Positions 11,140 through 20,312 are shown, counted from the stretch's first letter. The stretch is DNA of 64,000 nt from Bacillus salipaludis (GCF_004358205.1 NZ_SMYO01000001.1:496001-560000); one strand, 5' to 3'. Made by a program: numbers and translations. The notes: generated by a model from the sequence alone, not told the origin.

Positions 11140-11493
11140 TCAACTGCCGCGATAGGTACTATATCCGCCTGGTGCAACTAACAGCGGGACATGATAATGA
11201 CTGTCCGGGTCAGCAACACCGAACCTTAATGGGACTTTATCAAGGAAGGGCAGCTCGGGTACATCGACACCTTGAGATCGAAAATAATCAGCCACATAAA
11301 ATAGTAATTCATACTCCCCGGTTGTTAGTTGATTATCGTTTAATAAGGGGGAATCCACCCTGCCATCACTATTCGTATTTACTGACTTGATAAAAGTACG
11401 CTCCGGTTCAAGTTTCCAGAGATCAATCTTTAATCCTTTTACTGGCATACCCTTTGCCAAATCTAAAACATGGGTGGTTAATCTGCCGCTCAT
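11140..11493 (-). CDS. pucM: 5-hydroxyisourate hydrolase
   Basis: 117-residue transthyretin-like enzyme that opens 5-hydroxyisourate to OHCU in urate degradation. It has the N-terminal LTTHVLD with the catalytic His, the RVDSPLL segment and the C-terminal signature YRGS. The ATG overlaps the uricase stop by four bases, which implies translational coupling. Cytoplasmic. Confidence 0.96.
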   Translation of the reverse strand: MSGRLTTHVLDLAKGMPVKGLKIDLWKLEPERTFIKSVNTNSDGRVDSPLLNDNQLTTGEYELLFYVADYFRSQGVDVPELPFLDKVPLRFGVADPDSHYHVPLLVAPGGYSTYRGS

Positions 11494-12461
11494 GCCTCTA
11501 CCTTTTCCGGAGAAACTTCTAATCCTTCATTCTCAAGGTCTTGACGGTCTACAACAAAACCTTGGAAACCGTACGGAGGCCTTGGCTCTGTAAATACAGC
11601 ACCATTAGAATCTGGAACTTCAACAATCGTTTCCCATGTACGGTTATTAGATAAAAACTGTACTTCTGCAAGCTGCGGGAAGCGTTGAAGAATACGTAAA
11701 CCTACACGGTATATTAAATCTTGGATGGATTTTGTTTCTGCCTCATGGAAAACAGAAGCAGTAATATCACGAACTTGTTCAGCTGGAACATAAACAGCCG
11801 GATTGTCTGAAACTGCATCCTCGTTATTGTTGTAACGATAATGGATATCTAAATAGATATAAAGCGGACGATCCTTTGCTTCCGGCAAGGTAGTATATTC
11901 ATCATGAATAAAACCGTAGAATGAACTGCCGGATACTTTAATCAAGTGAAGATTCCTAATACCGCTTTCTTGCTTTACAATTTTATTTCCTTTCTCAGTC
12001 CGTTGTACCTTTACAGTAGTCGTTATTAATTCATTTCTTGAATGTCTGTAAACCAGCGGACTTGCCTCCAATTGATCTTGTCCGGCAACATTTACAGTTT
12101 CAAAGGGAACTTCATCGGCAGTAATTTCAACAGCAGTAAGGTGTGCATAAGTATTAAGGAAGCGATTACAAACAAATGCTAAAAATCCCTCAAAAGTCGG
12201 TCCATGGTACTGTGCTGCTTGGCGCAAAATAAAGTTTTTCATAGAATCAGTAGCAACAACACGGCTGTTGTCCGCTTTCGTAAATGATTCCTCAAAATCC
12301 CCTTCAAGAGCAATCTTAGCATTCATTCCAAAAATAACGTTATTGCGGCCAGTAAAGCCTGACTCAGGAATTGATTTAATACCTTCAAGCGGGGTTTGAT
12401 AGGTCCGGAAAACAAATACATCACCTTTACCATAATACATAACTCTTTCCTTTGAACTCAT
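11490..12461 (-). CDS. pucL: Urate oxidase (uricase)
   Basis: 323-residue cofactor-free uricase, oxidising urate to 5-hydroxyisourate and H2O2. Family segments include YGKGDVFVFRT near the N-terminus, AQYHGPTFEGFLAFVCNRFL, SSFYGFIHDEYTTLPE and the IYLDIHYRYNN strand. In B. subtilis uricase is fused behind the OHCU decarboxylase in PucL; here the two are separate genes with 108 bases between them. GAAGGAGGAG precedes the ATG. The next gene overlaps by four bases. Confidence 0.96.
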   Translation of the reverse strand: MSSKERVMYYGKGDVFVFRTYQTPLEGIKSIPESGFTGRNNVIFGMNAKIALEGDFEESFTKADNSRVVATDSMKNFILRQAAQYHGPTFEGFLAFVCNRFLNTYAHLTAVEITADEVPFETVNVAGQDQLEASPLVYRHSRNELITTTVKVQRTEKGNKIVKQESGIRNLHLIKVSGSSFYGFIHDEYTTLPEAKDRPLYIYLDIHYRYNNNEDAVSDNPAVYVPAEQVRDITASVFHEAETKSIQDLIYRVGLRILQRFPQLAEVQFLSNNRTWETIVEVPDSNGAVFTEPRPPYGFQGFVVDRQDLENEGLEVSPEKVEA

Positions 12462-12569
12462 AAAAACTCCTCCTTCTATTTTTAAATCATTTAAAATCTA
12501 AATCAACGGTAGCCCGTTCATTTACAAAAGAATGGAAGAAAGCTCTGGCATTTTGTTATTACCTCTAAG

Positions 12570-13070
12570 CTAGGCGTTAAGAAAATCCTCTAAGCGAAAC
12601 AAAGCTATTTTATAGATTTGTTCCAGAGCTTCTTTAAGTTCAGCCTCAGGTCCATTTTGCAGCCGTTTTTTCAACATCTGCTTTATGGATTCTTTGTTTT
12701 GGCCTTTTACTGCCATGATGAAAGGAAATTCGAATTTATCTGTATATGTCTTATTGAGTAAAAGAAATTCCTCATGTTCTTCTCTTGAAAGCTGATGAAG
12801 GCCTGCACCCGCTTGTTCTTTAACTGATGCATCTGCCATTTGAACTCGCCCTGCCAAATCAGGGTGTGCCCTCAAGAGAGCAAGTTTTTCATTTAGATCA
12901 GCCTCCTGAACCACATGAACCATCGTCCTATGCAGTTCAGATATAGAATGAAACGGTTGATTTACCCAAGCCTTTTCCGCTACCCACGGTGAATGTTCAA
13001 AAACCCACCCAAGAGCTTCGGTAAAAGCAGCTTGATCAAGTTCATTCATTTTTGCCAGCTTCCTGCTCAT
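12570..13070 (-). CDS. uraD: OHCU decarboxylase
   Basis: 2-oxo-4-hydroxy-4-carboxy-5-ureidoimidazoline decarboxylase, the last step to S-allantoin. The motif LLRAHPDLAGR carries the catalytic His, and FPFIMAVKGQ with the Lys-rich helix follow. I prefer the second ATG (MSRKLAKM) because AGAAAGGA lies 9 bases upstream; the ATG three codons earlier has no spacing. First gene of the urate operon, divergent from a PucR-type gene. Confidence 0.93.
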   Translation of the reverse strand: MSRKLAKMNELDQAAFTEALGWVFEHSPWVAEKAWVNQPFHSISELHRTMVHVVQEADLNEKLALLRAHPDLAGRVQMADASVKEQAGAGLHQLSREEHEEFLLLNKTYTDKFEFPFIMAVKGQNKESIKQMLKKRLQNGPEAELKEALEQIYKIALFRLEDFLNA

Positions 13071-13164
13071 ATTTTTCATTCCTTTCTATTTAGAGACCCC
13101 CTCTCTCCTAATAAACTACTCATTTAATAGTTATTAAGGATTAATTTAATTTTAATAGGATTTA

Positions 13165-13193
13165 TTATTATGGTCATTAGCCGAACCTGACAA
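13165..13193 (-). promoter_or_regulatory. Likely promoter of the uraD-uricase-pucM-tpx operon
   Basis: -35 TTGTCA (13188-13193) and -10 TAATAA (13165-13170) with a 17-bp spacer on the minus strand. Confidence 0.5.
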
Positions 13194-13210
13194 ATCTGAC
13201 TACTTTCCAT

Positions 13211-13225
13211 TGTGCTCTGAGCACA
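13211..13225. promoter_or_regulatory. Palindromic operator candidate between divergent urate genes
   Basis: TGTGCTCTGAGCACA is a perfect 7-1-7 inverted repeat in the intergenic region shared by uraD and the PucR-type regulator, 17 bases upstream of the uraD -35 box. Such a site would suit a dimeric regulator. Confidence 0.55.
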
Positions 13226-13278
13226 CTATAAGGTAAACTATTGATAATTAGAAACTTCTTATAAAAGGAAGTGGAACC

Positions 13279-14007
13279 ATGAAGTTGACTTTAGCAGAAG
13301 CATTAAGCAGCCCTCCATTAAACACTTGTAAGATCGCTGCAGGTTTTAATGGAATTTCCAACTATATAACATCAGTTAATAGTTTCGACGCCCCTGACGT
13401 TATTCATTGGCTTAAAGAAGGAGATTTGGTCTTAACTACGGGGTATGTTTTCAAAAATGAAGAAGCTTCATTAATTAAATTGGTTCAGGATCTAGCAAGA
13501 CGGAAGTGTGCAGGACTGGGAATCAAAACCAACCATTTACAACGCTCACTGCCTTCTGAGATGATTTCTATTGCGGATGAATATTCTTTTCCCATCTTTC
13601 AAATTCCAGATGAACAATCGATAGCTGATTTAGTTCTTGCAGTACTAAGGAGAATATTAGCAGTTCAGTCCGAAGAGACGATGGAAGAGGAAAAAGAAAT
13701 TGAAATCTATTCGTTACTGCGATATATTCCAAAAGATGTTCTAGAAAATTATTATACTCACTTACTGTCTCCATTAATTGAATATGATCAGTTGAATCAT
13801 TCGGATTTCATCAAAACACTATCGGTATACCTGAATAGCTGTCTAAAACCGACAGAAACGGCTCATACACTGGGTATTCACCGCAACACCGTACACCAGC
13901 GTTTGCCAAAAATTAAAGAACTTCTTGGTATGGATTTTAACAATGGAGAGAATAATTTCAAATTACAGTTGGCCTTATGGAGTTACCAATATTCCGGACA
14001 AAAATAA
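13279..14007 (+). CDS. Short PucR-family transcription regulator
   Basis: 242 residues. Residues 1-125 form the PucR N-terminal domain (DAPDVIHWLKEGDLVLTTGY) and residues about 180-240 the C-terminal helix-turn-helix of the family (TAHTLGIHRNTVHQRLPKI). The middle GGDEF-like domain of full PucR/CdaR proteins is missing, and a Glu-rich linker joins the ends. PucR activates urate genes in B. subtilis. It is divergent from uraD, so it is probably the local regulator. GGAAGTGG precedes the ATG. A terminator follows at once. Confidence 0.85.
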   Translation: MKLTLAEALSSPPLNTCKIAAGFNGISNYITSVNSFDAPDVIHWLKEGDLVLTTGYVFKNEEASLIKLVQDLARRKCAGLGIKTNHLQRSLPSEMISIADEYSFPIFQIPDEQSIADLVLAVLRRILAVQSEETMEEEKEIEIYSLLRYIPKDVLENYYTHLLSPLIEYDQLNHSDFIKTLSVYLNSCLKPTETAHTLGIHRNTVHQRLPKIKELLGMDFNNGENNFKLQLALWSYQYSGQK

Positions 14008-14010
14008 AAA

Positions 14011-14032
14011 GGGCCGGGAATCATTCCGGCCC
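14011..14032. terminator. Bidirectional terminator between the two PucR-type genes
   Basis: gggccgg / ccggccc stem with an 8-base loop and A/T runs on both sides, placed between convergent stops at 14007 and 14042. Confidence 0.85.
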
Positions 14033-14041
14033 TAAAAATCT

Positions 14042-15274
14042 TTAAATCATTGACTTTATTTCAACTTCATTTGAACAAGGCAGCAAGTCGAGCATCCTTG
14101 CAATTCGCAACCCTAATTGGAGGCGAAATGCCGTCTTGCTTTCATTTAGATCATTACCCAATAATTCCTCAATTCGTAAAATCCTAAATTTCACCGTGTT
14201 TCGATGTACAAAAAGAACATTCGCAGTTTCTGCCAGCTTGCCGCCGCTTTCCAGGAATGCCTCTAAGGTCTGCAGCAGATTCGAGTTATTTTCTTGGTCA
14301 TATGTAGTTAGCACTTCCAGTGTACTTTTAACATAGTTTTTTAACACGTCATCTGATAACTGCTGAAATAAACCTTCAGGTGCATAATCAGCGTATTCAT
14401 AAATGGCCAAATTCCTGTAGTCTGAATTTGTTTTTCCAAAATGAACAGCTTCCTTAGCTTCCTTATAGCTTTTATGTATTCTCGAGAGTTGTATACATGG
14501 TGAACCTATTCCGATTTGAATCACTTGTTTGGGAAATTTCTTTTGAATTTGATTTCCCAGAAGTCTTGCAGTTTTTCTTGCAATAGCGGCAAGTTCTAGC
14601 GGTTTTTTTAGATTAAGAGGATTTAAAATCACTGCAAAATCTTTATTGTTAGGAATCATTAGCAACTTTGCATTTACTTTGTTTCCAATCTCGTTTGCCA
14701 TTTGAGCAAAGGTGGTTTGACTAATAACCGATTTATCTCCATTATAGGGATTAACTGATATCATCATCGCAATATAATTGGAGTTAGGCATGAACTTATA
14801 TTGATGGGAGATTAATTCTAGATCTCCATGCTCGAGTGGATGGCCCATTATTAGTGAGACTAAAGAATTTTTCTTATTAGACAAATCTTCATAATTCACA
14901 ATCTCTTTCGTTACCGAAAGAAGCAGATCAGATAAAACAATATCAGACGATAATTCTATTAAAGGCAGACCTAAGCGATCTGCCTCCTGTAACATAACTG
15001 CTGGAATTTCAGAAAAAAACCTTTTTACTTTAATAGCCAAACCGGCACAATGTTTCCCGGCGAGGTCATTGAGCAATTTAATCTGAGTATCCTTGTGATC
15101 TTTAAATACATACCCGGTAGTTAGCAGCAAATCCCCTCGTTTTAACCATGATGTATCGGGAGCATCCATAATGCTCACAGAACGGATGCTGTTATTTCCC
15201 CCTCGATCCCCTGCTACAATACGGCTGCTACCAATTACCTGCAGCTTTAAAAAATCAGATACCAGAAATGACAT
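14042..15274 (-). CDS. Full-length PucR-family transcription regulator
   Basis: 410 residues with the N-terminal PucR domain (DAPDTSWLKRGDLLLTTGY), a CdaR GGDEF-like middle domain (about 150-280) and a C-terminal helix-turn-helix (TANVLFVHRNTVKFRILRI). The N-terminal domain is close to that of the short regulator at 13279, so the two look like paralogs. It probably senses a purine catabolite and controls the urate or permease genes. It lies 31 bases downstream of the permease stop, so it may share its transcript. Confidence 0.88.
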   Translation of the reverse strand: MSFLVSDFLKLQVIGSSRIVAGDRGGNNSIRSVSIMDAPDTSWLKRGDLLLTTGYVFKDHKDTQIKLLNDLAGKHCAGLAIKVKRFFSEIPAVMLQEADRLGLPLIELSSDIVLSDLLLSVTKEIVNYEDLSNKKNSLVSLIMGHPLEHGDLELISHQYKFMPNSNYIAMMISVNPYNGDKSVISQTTFAQMANEIGNKVNAKLLMIPNNKDFAVILNPLNLKKPLELAAIARKTARLLGNQIQKKFPKQVIQIGIGSPCIQLSRIHKSYKEAKEAVHFGKTNSDYRNLAIYEYADYAPEGLFQQLSDDVLKNYVKSTLEVLTTYDQENNSNLLQTLEAFLESGGKLAETANVLFVHRNTVKFRILRIEELLGNDLNESKTAFRLQLGLRIARMLDLLPCSNEVEIKSMI

Positions 15275-15305
15275 TGTTCACGCCTCCATTTTATAAAAAC
15301 CTGTT

Positions 15306-16634
15306 CTATTCAGCATCCAATATGGCTTCTGCTTCTACTTTCTCGAATCCATGAAAATGCCCTTCTTGCAAACTACCATTTAACAATGCGTTTAATATAA
15401 CAAGAACTAATGCACCAACTACAACGCCATCCCCAATTAATAAATGAAGAGTTTGTGGAAGATGAGTAAAGGCAGTGGGGACACCTTTTATTGCTAATGC
15501 GATACCAACGCCAATAGCAATTGTAATTTGATTAGATGGCAAAGACATATCCGCTTTCCCAATAATTTTTAATGCAGCTGCAATTAGCATGCCAAACATC
15601 GGGATCATGGCCCCACCAAGAACAGGAGCAGGAATCATAGTGGTGAGAGCTCCTACTTTTGGGACTAGACCTAAAAATACAAGGATAATCCCGGAAGCAA
15701 CCAAAACACTTAAATTTGTTACTTTCGTAAGCATAACTAACCCGACATTCTGTGAAAAAGTCGAATGGTTGAAGGAATTTAGGATACTACTAATAAATGC
15801 GCCAATTCCTTCTGCACGCAGCCCTTTTTTAATGTCGGCTTCGCCAATTTTCTTTTCTGAAAATTCACCAAGTGCCATAAATACGCCAATACTTTCAATC
15901 GCAATAATAAAGGAGATAATAACCATTGTAATAATGGCAGAAAGGTGGAATGTAGGTGTTCCAAAATAAAATGGCGTGACAATGTTAAACCATTTTGCTG
16001 TACTTACTGTTGAAAAATTCACCATTCCAAAGAAACTAGCTGCCACTGTACCAATGATCATCGAAATTAAGACAGAAATTGACTTTAAAAATCCCTTAAA
16101 AAATGTGTTGAAAATTAAAAAGCAGAGTAAGGTAAATGCAGCGATGAGCAGATTCTTTGGATCCCCAAAATTTTCAGCTCCTTGACCGCCAGCAGCATTA
16201 GCCATCGCAACAGGCATTAAGGTAATACCAATTATCAGAATCACAGAACCCGAAACAATAGGAGGGAAAAACTTTGCCAACTTACCAATAAACGGGGCAC
16301 AAAGGGCAATTACTATTCCTGAAACCATAACTGCCCCGAATACACCTGTTATCGAATATGCCTTGCCAATTGCTATGGCAGGATCAAGAACGATAAAGGA
16401 TACGGCCATTAAAGCGGGTAATCGAATACCGGCGATACTCCCAAAACCAATTACTTGGATTAAAGTCGCAATACCGCATGACAATAAATCAAACGAAATA
16501 AGATAAACAAGCTGTTGTTGTGTCAATCCAAGTGAATGGGCTACAATTAATGGGACTGCTATAGCACCGCCATACATAACACAAACATGCTGAAATCCTA
16601 ACGCAATTGTTTTACCGAAGCTTAATTTTCCCAT
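15306..16634 (-). CDS. NCS2-family purine (urate/xanthine) permease
   Basis: About 442 residues with roughly 12-14 membrane segments. It has the NCS2 family pattern: GFQHVCVMYGGAIAVPLIV at the N-terminus, the GxxGxRLPALMAVSF segment, and the NFNxS-type helix seen here as SILNSFNHSTFSQNVG. B. subtilis PucJ and PucK are of this type and import urate by proton symport. The start at MGKLS is supported by AAGGAGG 8 bases upstream. Substrate is inferred from the context. Confidence 0.92.
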   Translation of the reverse strand: MGKLSFGKTIALGFQHVCVMYGGAIAVPLIVAHSLGLTQQQLVYLISFDLLSCGIATLIQVIGFGSIAGIRLPALMAVSFIVLDPAIAIGKAYSITGVFGAVMVSGIVIALCAPFIGKLAKFFPPIVSGSVILIIGITLMPVAMANAAGGQGAENFGDPKNLLIAAFTLLCFLIFNTFFKGFLKSISVLISMIIGTVAASFFGMVNFSTVSTAKWFNIVTPFYFGTPTFHLSAIITMVIISFIIAIESIGVFMALGEFSEKKIGEADIKKGLRAEGIGAFISSILNSFNHSTFSQNVGLVMLTKVTNLSVLVASGIILVFLGLVPKVGALTTMIPAPVLGGAMIPMFGMLIAAALKIIGKADMSLPSNQITIAIGVGIALAIKGVPTAFTHLPQTLHLLIGDGVVVGALVLVILNALLNGSLQEGHFHGFEKVEAEAILDAE

Positions 16635-17015
16635 CCATGTTCCTCCTTGATATAAGAAAATATTGGAGTTGCATTTTTCACAAAGCCGGGGCAACTATTC
16701 ATTAAACAACAAACTACTTACGGAATATAAATAATATTCAGAATTATTTTGGCAACAAAATCAAAACTATGAATCACATTTGAGATTGATTTAAGAATTC
16801 ACCTTTGACATTAATTCTTTATCTTTATATACAACAGCTTCATAGATAGACATATTTACTCCCTTTTAATCAAAAATTTACATTATTTTTGAGATGCCCG
16901 TGGAAACGCTGTCAAAAAAAGATTTAATTTATCATTCTGCGTAGCTTGCCAAAATTCCTCCCTTTTTTATAATTCACAATCGTTTTTTATTAAGAATAAA
17001 TCTAAGAACAATGCA
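16635..17015. other. Permease upstream region
   Basis: AT-rich leader without a recognised riboswitch or hairpin. TTGCCA with a TATTTA-like -10 near 16725-16752 (minus strand) could be the permease promoter, but the spacing is uncertain. Confidence 0.3.
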
Positions 17016-17424
17016 TTAAACTCTTGCCCAGGCTTGGACAAAAGCCGTTTGGATTGTGCACCTTCCACATCCGAATTTTCATTTCCACCGGTTTTACTTC
17101 AAAGACAACAACATTTTGTGAGCCCTCACTGATATAACCAATTTCTAATAATACCTGTAAATGCTCTGTTAATTCTAATACATTCACTTCACTTCCCGGA
17201 TAACCAAACCCAGGATGCTGAAAACCCTATGCAGGATTCAATTCGTACCGTCATGCCTGCTTCCGTCATCCATTTACTAACTAATTCCTTGCCTTCACGA
17301 AACTCCTTTGTAAAAGACAATCAAGTTACACCGATTGAAGGCACAGAGATTGCCGTTAATTTATTCATTCTATTTGAAATCCTCTGACCAACAATTTGTC
17401 TTTTAATGTAGGACAATTTACTTC
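17016..17424 (-). pseudogene. Chimeric relic: M20 hydrolase start joined to a TIM-barrel isomerase end
   Basis: From a TTG start with GGGGG upstream (near 17420) the frame gives RMNKLTAISVPSIGVT, a stop, then LSFTKEFREGKELVSKWMTE. This resembles the N-terminus of allantoate amidohydrolase-type M20 enzymes. Near 17220 the reading changes to QHPGFGYPGSEVNVLEL and VVVFEVKPV, and after a frameshift to AFVQAWARV and a stop at 17016, which resembles the end of xylose-isomerase-like epimerases. A large deletion seems to have fused two genes. Both assignments are by eye. Confidence 0.5.
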
Positions 17425-17467
17425 CCCCTTCCCAAAATGTAATGATACGCTATTTGTTGCCTATTAA

Positions 17468-17480
17468 GGAACATTGTTCC
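17468..17480. promoter_or_regulatory. Palindrome upstream of the relic
   Basis: GGAACATTGTTCC is a perfect 6-1-6 inverted repeat about 45 bases before the TTG start of the relic. It could be the operator of the lost gene. The spacing of GAAC and GTTC (3 bases) does not fit the LexA site (4 bases). Confidence 0.45.
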
Positions 17481-18038
17481 AAAATATATTTATAATATTA
17501 GCACCAAAAATCCCTAATTTCAAGATTTTTCTGATTATTATTTAATAATTATTACAAAAAGTTAAAGTGTTTTTTCGTACACTTCAGAAAGTTTCCTTTC
17601 AACTTTCCTTGAATAACTTTGTAAAGTTTAGGTTTTTAATTTTTATAAACTCATGAAATTAACTTTACAGAGATTACTAATTATGAATCAAATTTACCGT
17701 AAATTGAACAAAAGTCCGCTAGTACTTTCAGTCAGTTGACACAATAATGAAAAGGATTCACCTTCTTTTCCTTAGTTCAAAGTCGTAATCTAATACAGAA
17801 TAGGATATATGAGTGACGAAAAGTAAAAGTCAGGCTATGGATTGCGTTAAACCTAACAACGATCGTATTCGGGTAAACAGTTTCAAAAGAAGCACCTAAA
17901 TAGAGCTAAAAATTACGGAACAAGAAAGCAAGGGATACTGGCTCAGGTCTATCAATCTATTAGCTGTTATAAAGTGAAAACCAAAATCCATTTACCCTTC
18001 TCTTTCGAATTTCATGTTTGTTTGGAAATTACAGGCGG
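17481..18038. other. Non-coding stretch without recognised features
   Basis: AT-rich, stops in all frames, no clear hairpin or known repeat. It lies between two gene relics. Confidence 0.4.
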
Positions 18039-18240
18039 TATGTAGATGCTAAAAAAGATATTGGCTCTTCTATTACCTTATTTAATTATGTAAGAGATTT
18101 TTGTAATTTCTTTAATTGGCTTATAACGGAAGGAATTATGATGTGTGATCGAATTAAGGATATTCCCCCAGAGGTCTATCCTCACTCACATTAGATGAAG
18201 TAAGGAGTTATTTTCAAATTTTTAGCGAGGAAAAAATTTA
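18039..18240 (+). pseudogene. XerS-like tyrosine recombinase N-terminal relic
   Basis: The plus strand reads DAKKDIGSSITLFNYVRDF and CNFFNWLITEGI, then IKDIPPEVY, a stop, and after a frame change FKFLARKKF. This is the core-binding domain of XerS-type recombinases. There is no start and no catalytic domain. The catalytic relic at 4022-4507 is of a similar type. Confidence 0.55.
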
Positions 18241-18252
18241 AAGCAGCAAACG

Positions 18253-18396
18253 ATGAAACAAAATAAATTAATCCTAAGGGTAGGTAAATATCGAATAGAC
18301 CGAAATTTTTTGCCGGAGGGTGCAGCTGAAATATCCGTACCGGATACAGCAGAATTTACTTTTAAACAGATAAAAGCACGCGCTAATATAAAATAG
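18253..18396 (+). CDS. Short unrecognised ORF
   Basis: 47 codons from ATG to TAG (MKQNKLILRVGKYRIDRNF at the start). It has no convincing ribosome site and directly follows the recombinase relic, so it is more likely a remnant than a gene. No family recognised. Confidence 0.2.
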   Translation: MKQNKLILRVGKYRIDRNFLPEGAAEISVPDTAEFTFKQIKARANIK

Positions 18397-18595
18397 CGTG
18401 TAGGTATCGCCTACTAATAATATTCTTATACTATTTAATATTGGAAACCCGTTTGTTCAAAAGGAAAAAGGGATGCATCAATAATCAATAAAACAGCGAC
18501 AGGCTAGAACTTTATTTTCTCATCCTAGGCTACCACTGTTTTTATTGTTCGGGTTTGTCAAAATAAGCATGGTCGTTTTTTTGTCCATCAACCGT

Positions 18596-19234
18596 TTAGG
18601 TCAAAAACTGGGGGGATTGGGGAGCGTGCATCCGCCAAAAGGAAACAACCTGTTCCGTATCTGCCACCATTCCAAAATAGGTATCTACGGTTTTTAAGGT
18701 CATATCGTGTTCTTCCTGCGAAAAAGCAGCGCAGGCATCTTTCATGAGCACAATTCGATAATCCAGCATAAACCCGTCTCTGGCAGTTGATTCCACACAA
18801 AGATTCGTGCTGACGCCTGTTAAAATCAAGGTTTCGATTTTAAGAGTTCGCAATATGGACTCCAGCCTAGTATGAACGAATCCACTGTAACGATGCTTCT
18901 TCACAATGATGTCATTCGGCTGCGGTGCAACTTCGTAAAATTCCGCTCCCCAACTCCCCGTCTGGCAAATCGGGTTGACACCATCCGGAAAGCGGGAAAG
19001 CCAAACCTCAGAATCAGTCGCCTTCTCATGATTCGTCTGCAAAAAAATGATTGGAACAGAGTGCTCTCTTGCCCCATCTAATAAGCTGCGCAAGCTCGGC
19101 AGTATTTTTTTGACCGCGCTGACGTCGCTTCCGCTTTTGGCAATTGCTCCATCAGGATGGCAGTAATCGTTTTGCATATCCACAACGATGACGGTCGTGT
19201 TTTTCCGTTCCAAGTTCTCATTTAATTTTTCCAA
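18596..19234 (-). CDS. Isochorismatase-family cysteine hydrolase
   Basis: About 212 residues. The catalytic triad is visible: Asp in VIVVDMQNDY, Lys in IIVKKHRYSGF and Cys in GVSTNLCVEST with the family cis-peptide. Members are nicotinamidases, N-carbamoylsarcosine amidases and ureidoacrylate or biuret hydrolases. An amidase on a ureido compound would fit the purine region, but the substrate cannot be read from sequence. I favour the TTG at 19232-19234 because GGGGGTG sits 8 bases upstream; an ATG seven codons earlier has a weak site. Confidence 0.85.
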   Translation of the reverse strand: MEKLNENLERKNTTVIVVDMQNDYCHPDGAIAKSGSDVSAVKKILPSLRSLLDGAREHSVPIIFLQTNHEKATDSEVWLSRFPDGVNPICQTGSWGAEFYEVAPQPNDIIVKKHRYSGFVHTRLESILRTLKIETLILTGVSTNLCVESTARDGFMLDYRIVLMKDACAAFSQEEHDMTLKTVDTYFGMVADTEQVVSFWRMHAPQSPQFLT

Positions 19235-19590
19235 CCTTTTCACCCCCTTTACCATGCTTATTATTCCTATTCGATGCTATCAATATTACAACATGCAAAT
19301 TAGGTCTATTACCTCGGTTATGGTGCGAATCCATTCCCTCCCCAAAAAAATCTAATCTGTCAATAAGCAGGTAAACCAGAAAACATTTGAATCGATAAAA
19401 AAGCTTTGTGAAGAAATGTACTTAAACTAATTCTGCCCGTTAATCTAAGTGAAAACATTCACAATCTTTACTCTGATAATTCAACATAAATATCCAATTT
19501 TATTGATAACGTTCTTCAACATTCTGGACCGTTTGTTGAAATAGAAGCCTTTTGCTCTGGATAAGCAAAGATTTTTTTGACGAGTTTCTT
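19235..19590. other. Intergenic stretch, nothing recognised
   Basis: No open frame with a ribosome site. A few short frames only. Confidence 0.4.
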
Positions 19591-19955
19591 CTATTTTATC
19601 CCGTCAATCGGATCTTTGCTAATAAACCGCATGGTTGAAGGATTGTAATAACGGGTATTCCAATAATACATCCCAATCGCGTTATCCCAACGATATCCAG
19701 CGTAGTGGTATGGGTTTCGATCTGCCAATGTTCCCGTACTGATTGTGATGTTTCCCCAAGCATCATACGTATATTGTACTAACACCTTACCGTTTCCATC
19801 TGATAAATAAGCGACATCTCCATGTCCATTCAAATGATAATAAACGTAAAACCTTGTTCACTCGTCCACATGATGGTGGAAACTAAATTATTTCCTTTTT
19901 GATCATACGTATAATTTTCTAACAGCGTTCCATTGCTATCTGTTTCTTAGGAAAG
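19591..19955 (-). pseudogene. RHS-repeat (WapA/Rhs) protein fragment
   Basis: The minus strand encodes NGHGDVAYLSDGNGKVLVQY, TYDAWGN, NPYHYAGYRWDNAIGMYYWN and TRYYNPSTMRFISKDPI, the RHS-associated core that precedes the toxin tip of Rhs/WapA proteins. Upstream NYTYDQKGNN continues in another frame, so a frameshift lies near 19840. The long N-terminal part and any toxin domain are missing. A stop follows the core (DGIK). Remnant of a polymorphic toxin. Confidence 0.75.
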
Positions 19956-20274
19956 CTTTTGGCTTGTCCCAATGGCCCAGGCCCTGCGTAGCTGTCACCA
20001 GGGGCAAAGTAGCATTCAAAACCTTGTAACCACAACGATTTAACGATGTTCCGAATTTGAATTAGGAATCGGAACTTGCCCATTTTGAAGGTTAAAAATC
20101 ACTCAATTATGTGCAAATTAGCATTACAAGCAAAGGGTTTTGTTCCGATATCGGATTACCATTTATTTACATTCGTTTGTCCCTGGTATCACGGACGCTG
20201 GTATTACTCCTATATGGCGATTTTTGGACTTATCTCGGACTTACCCCTATTCGGCCTAACCGAGAAGGATTTTT
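19956..20274. other. Remnant DNA without assignable gene
   Basis: Short frames in both directions but no start signals. It may be further decayed RHS sequence. Confidence 0.3.
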
Positions 20275-20312
20275 AAAAAACAAGGCCCCATTGCAATAGG
20301 GCCTTGTTTTTT
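20275..20312 (-). terminator. Terminator of the second purine permease
   Basis: A 14-bp stem (aaaaaacaaggccc with gggccttgtttttt) right at the permease stop. Confidence 0.9.

Noticed and set aside
17468..17480. GGAACATTGTTCC as a LexA (SOS) box
   Set aside because: The spacing between GAAC and GTTC is three bases, whereas the Bacillus LexA box has four.
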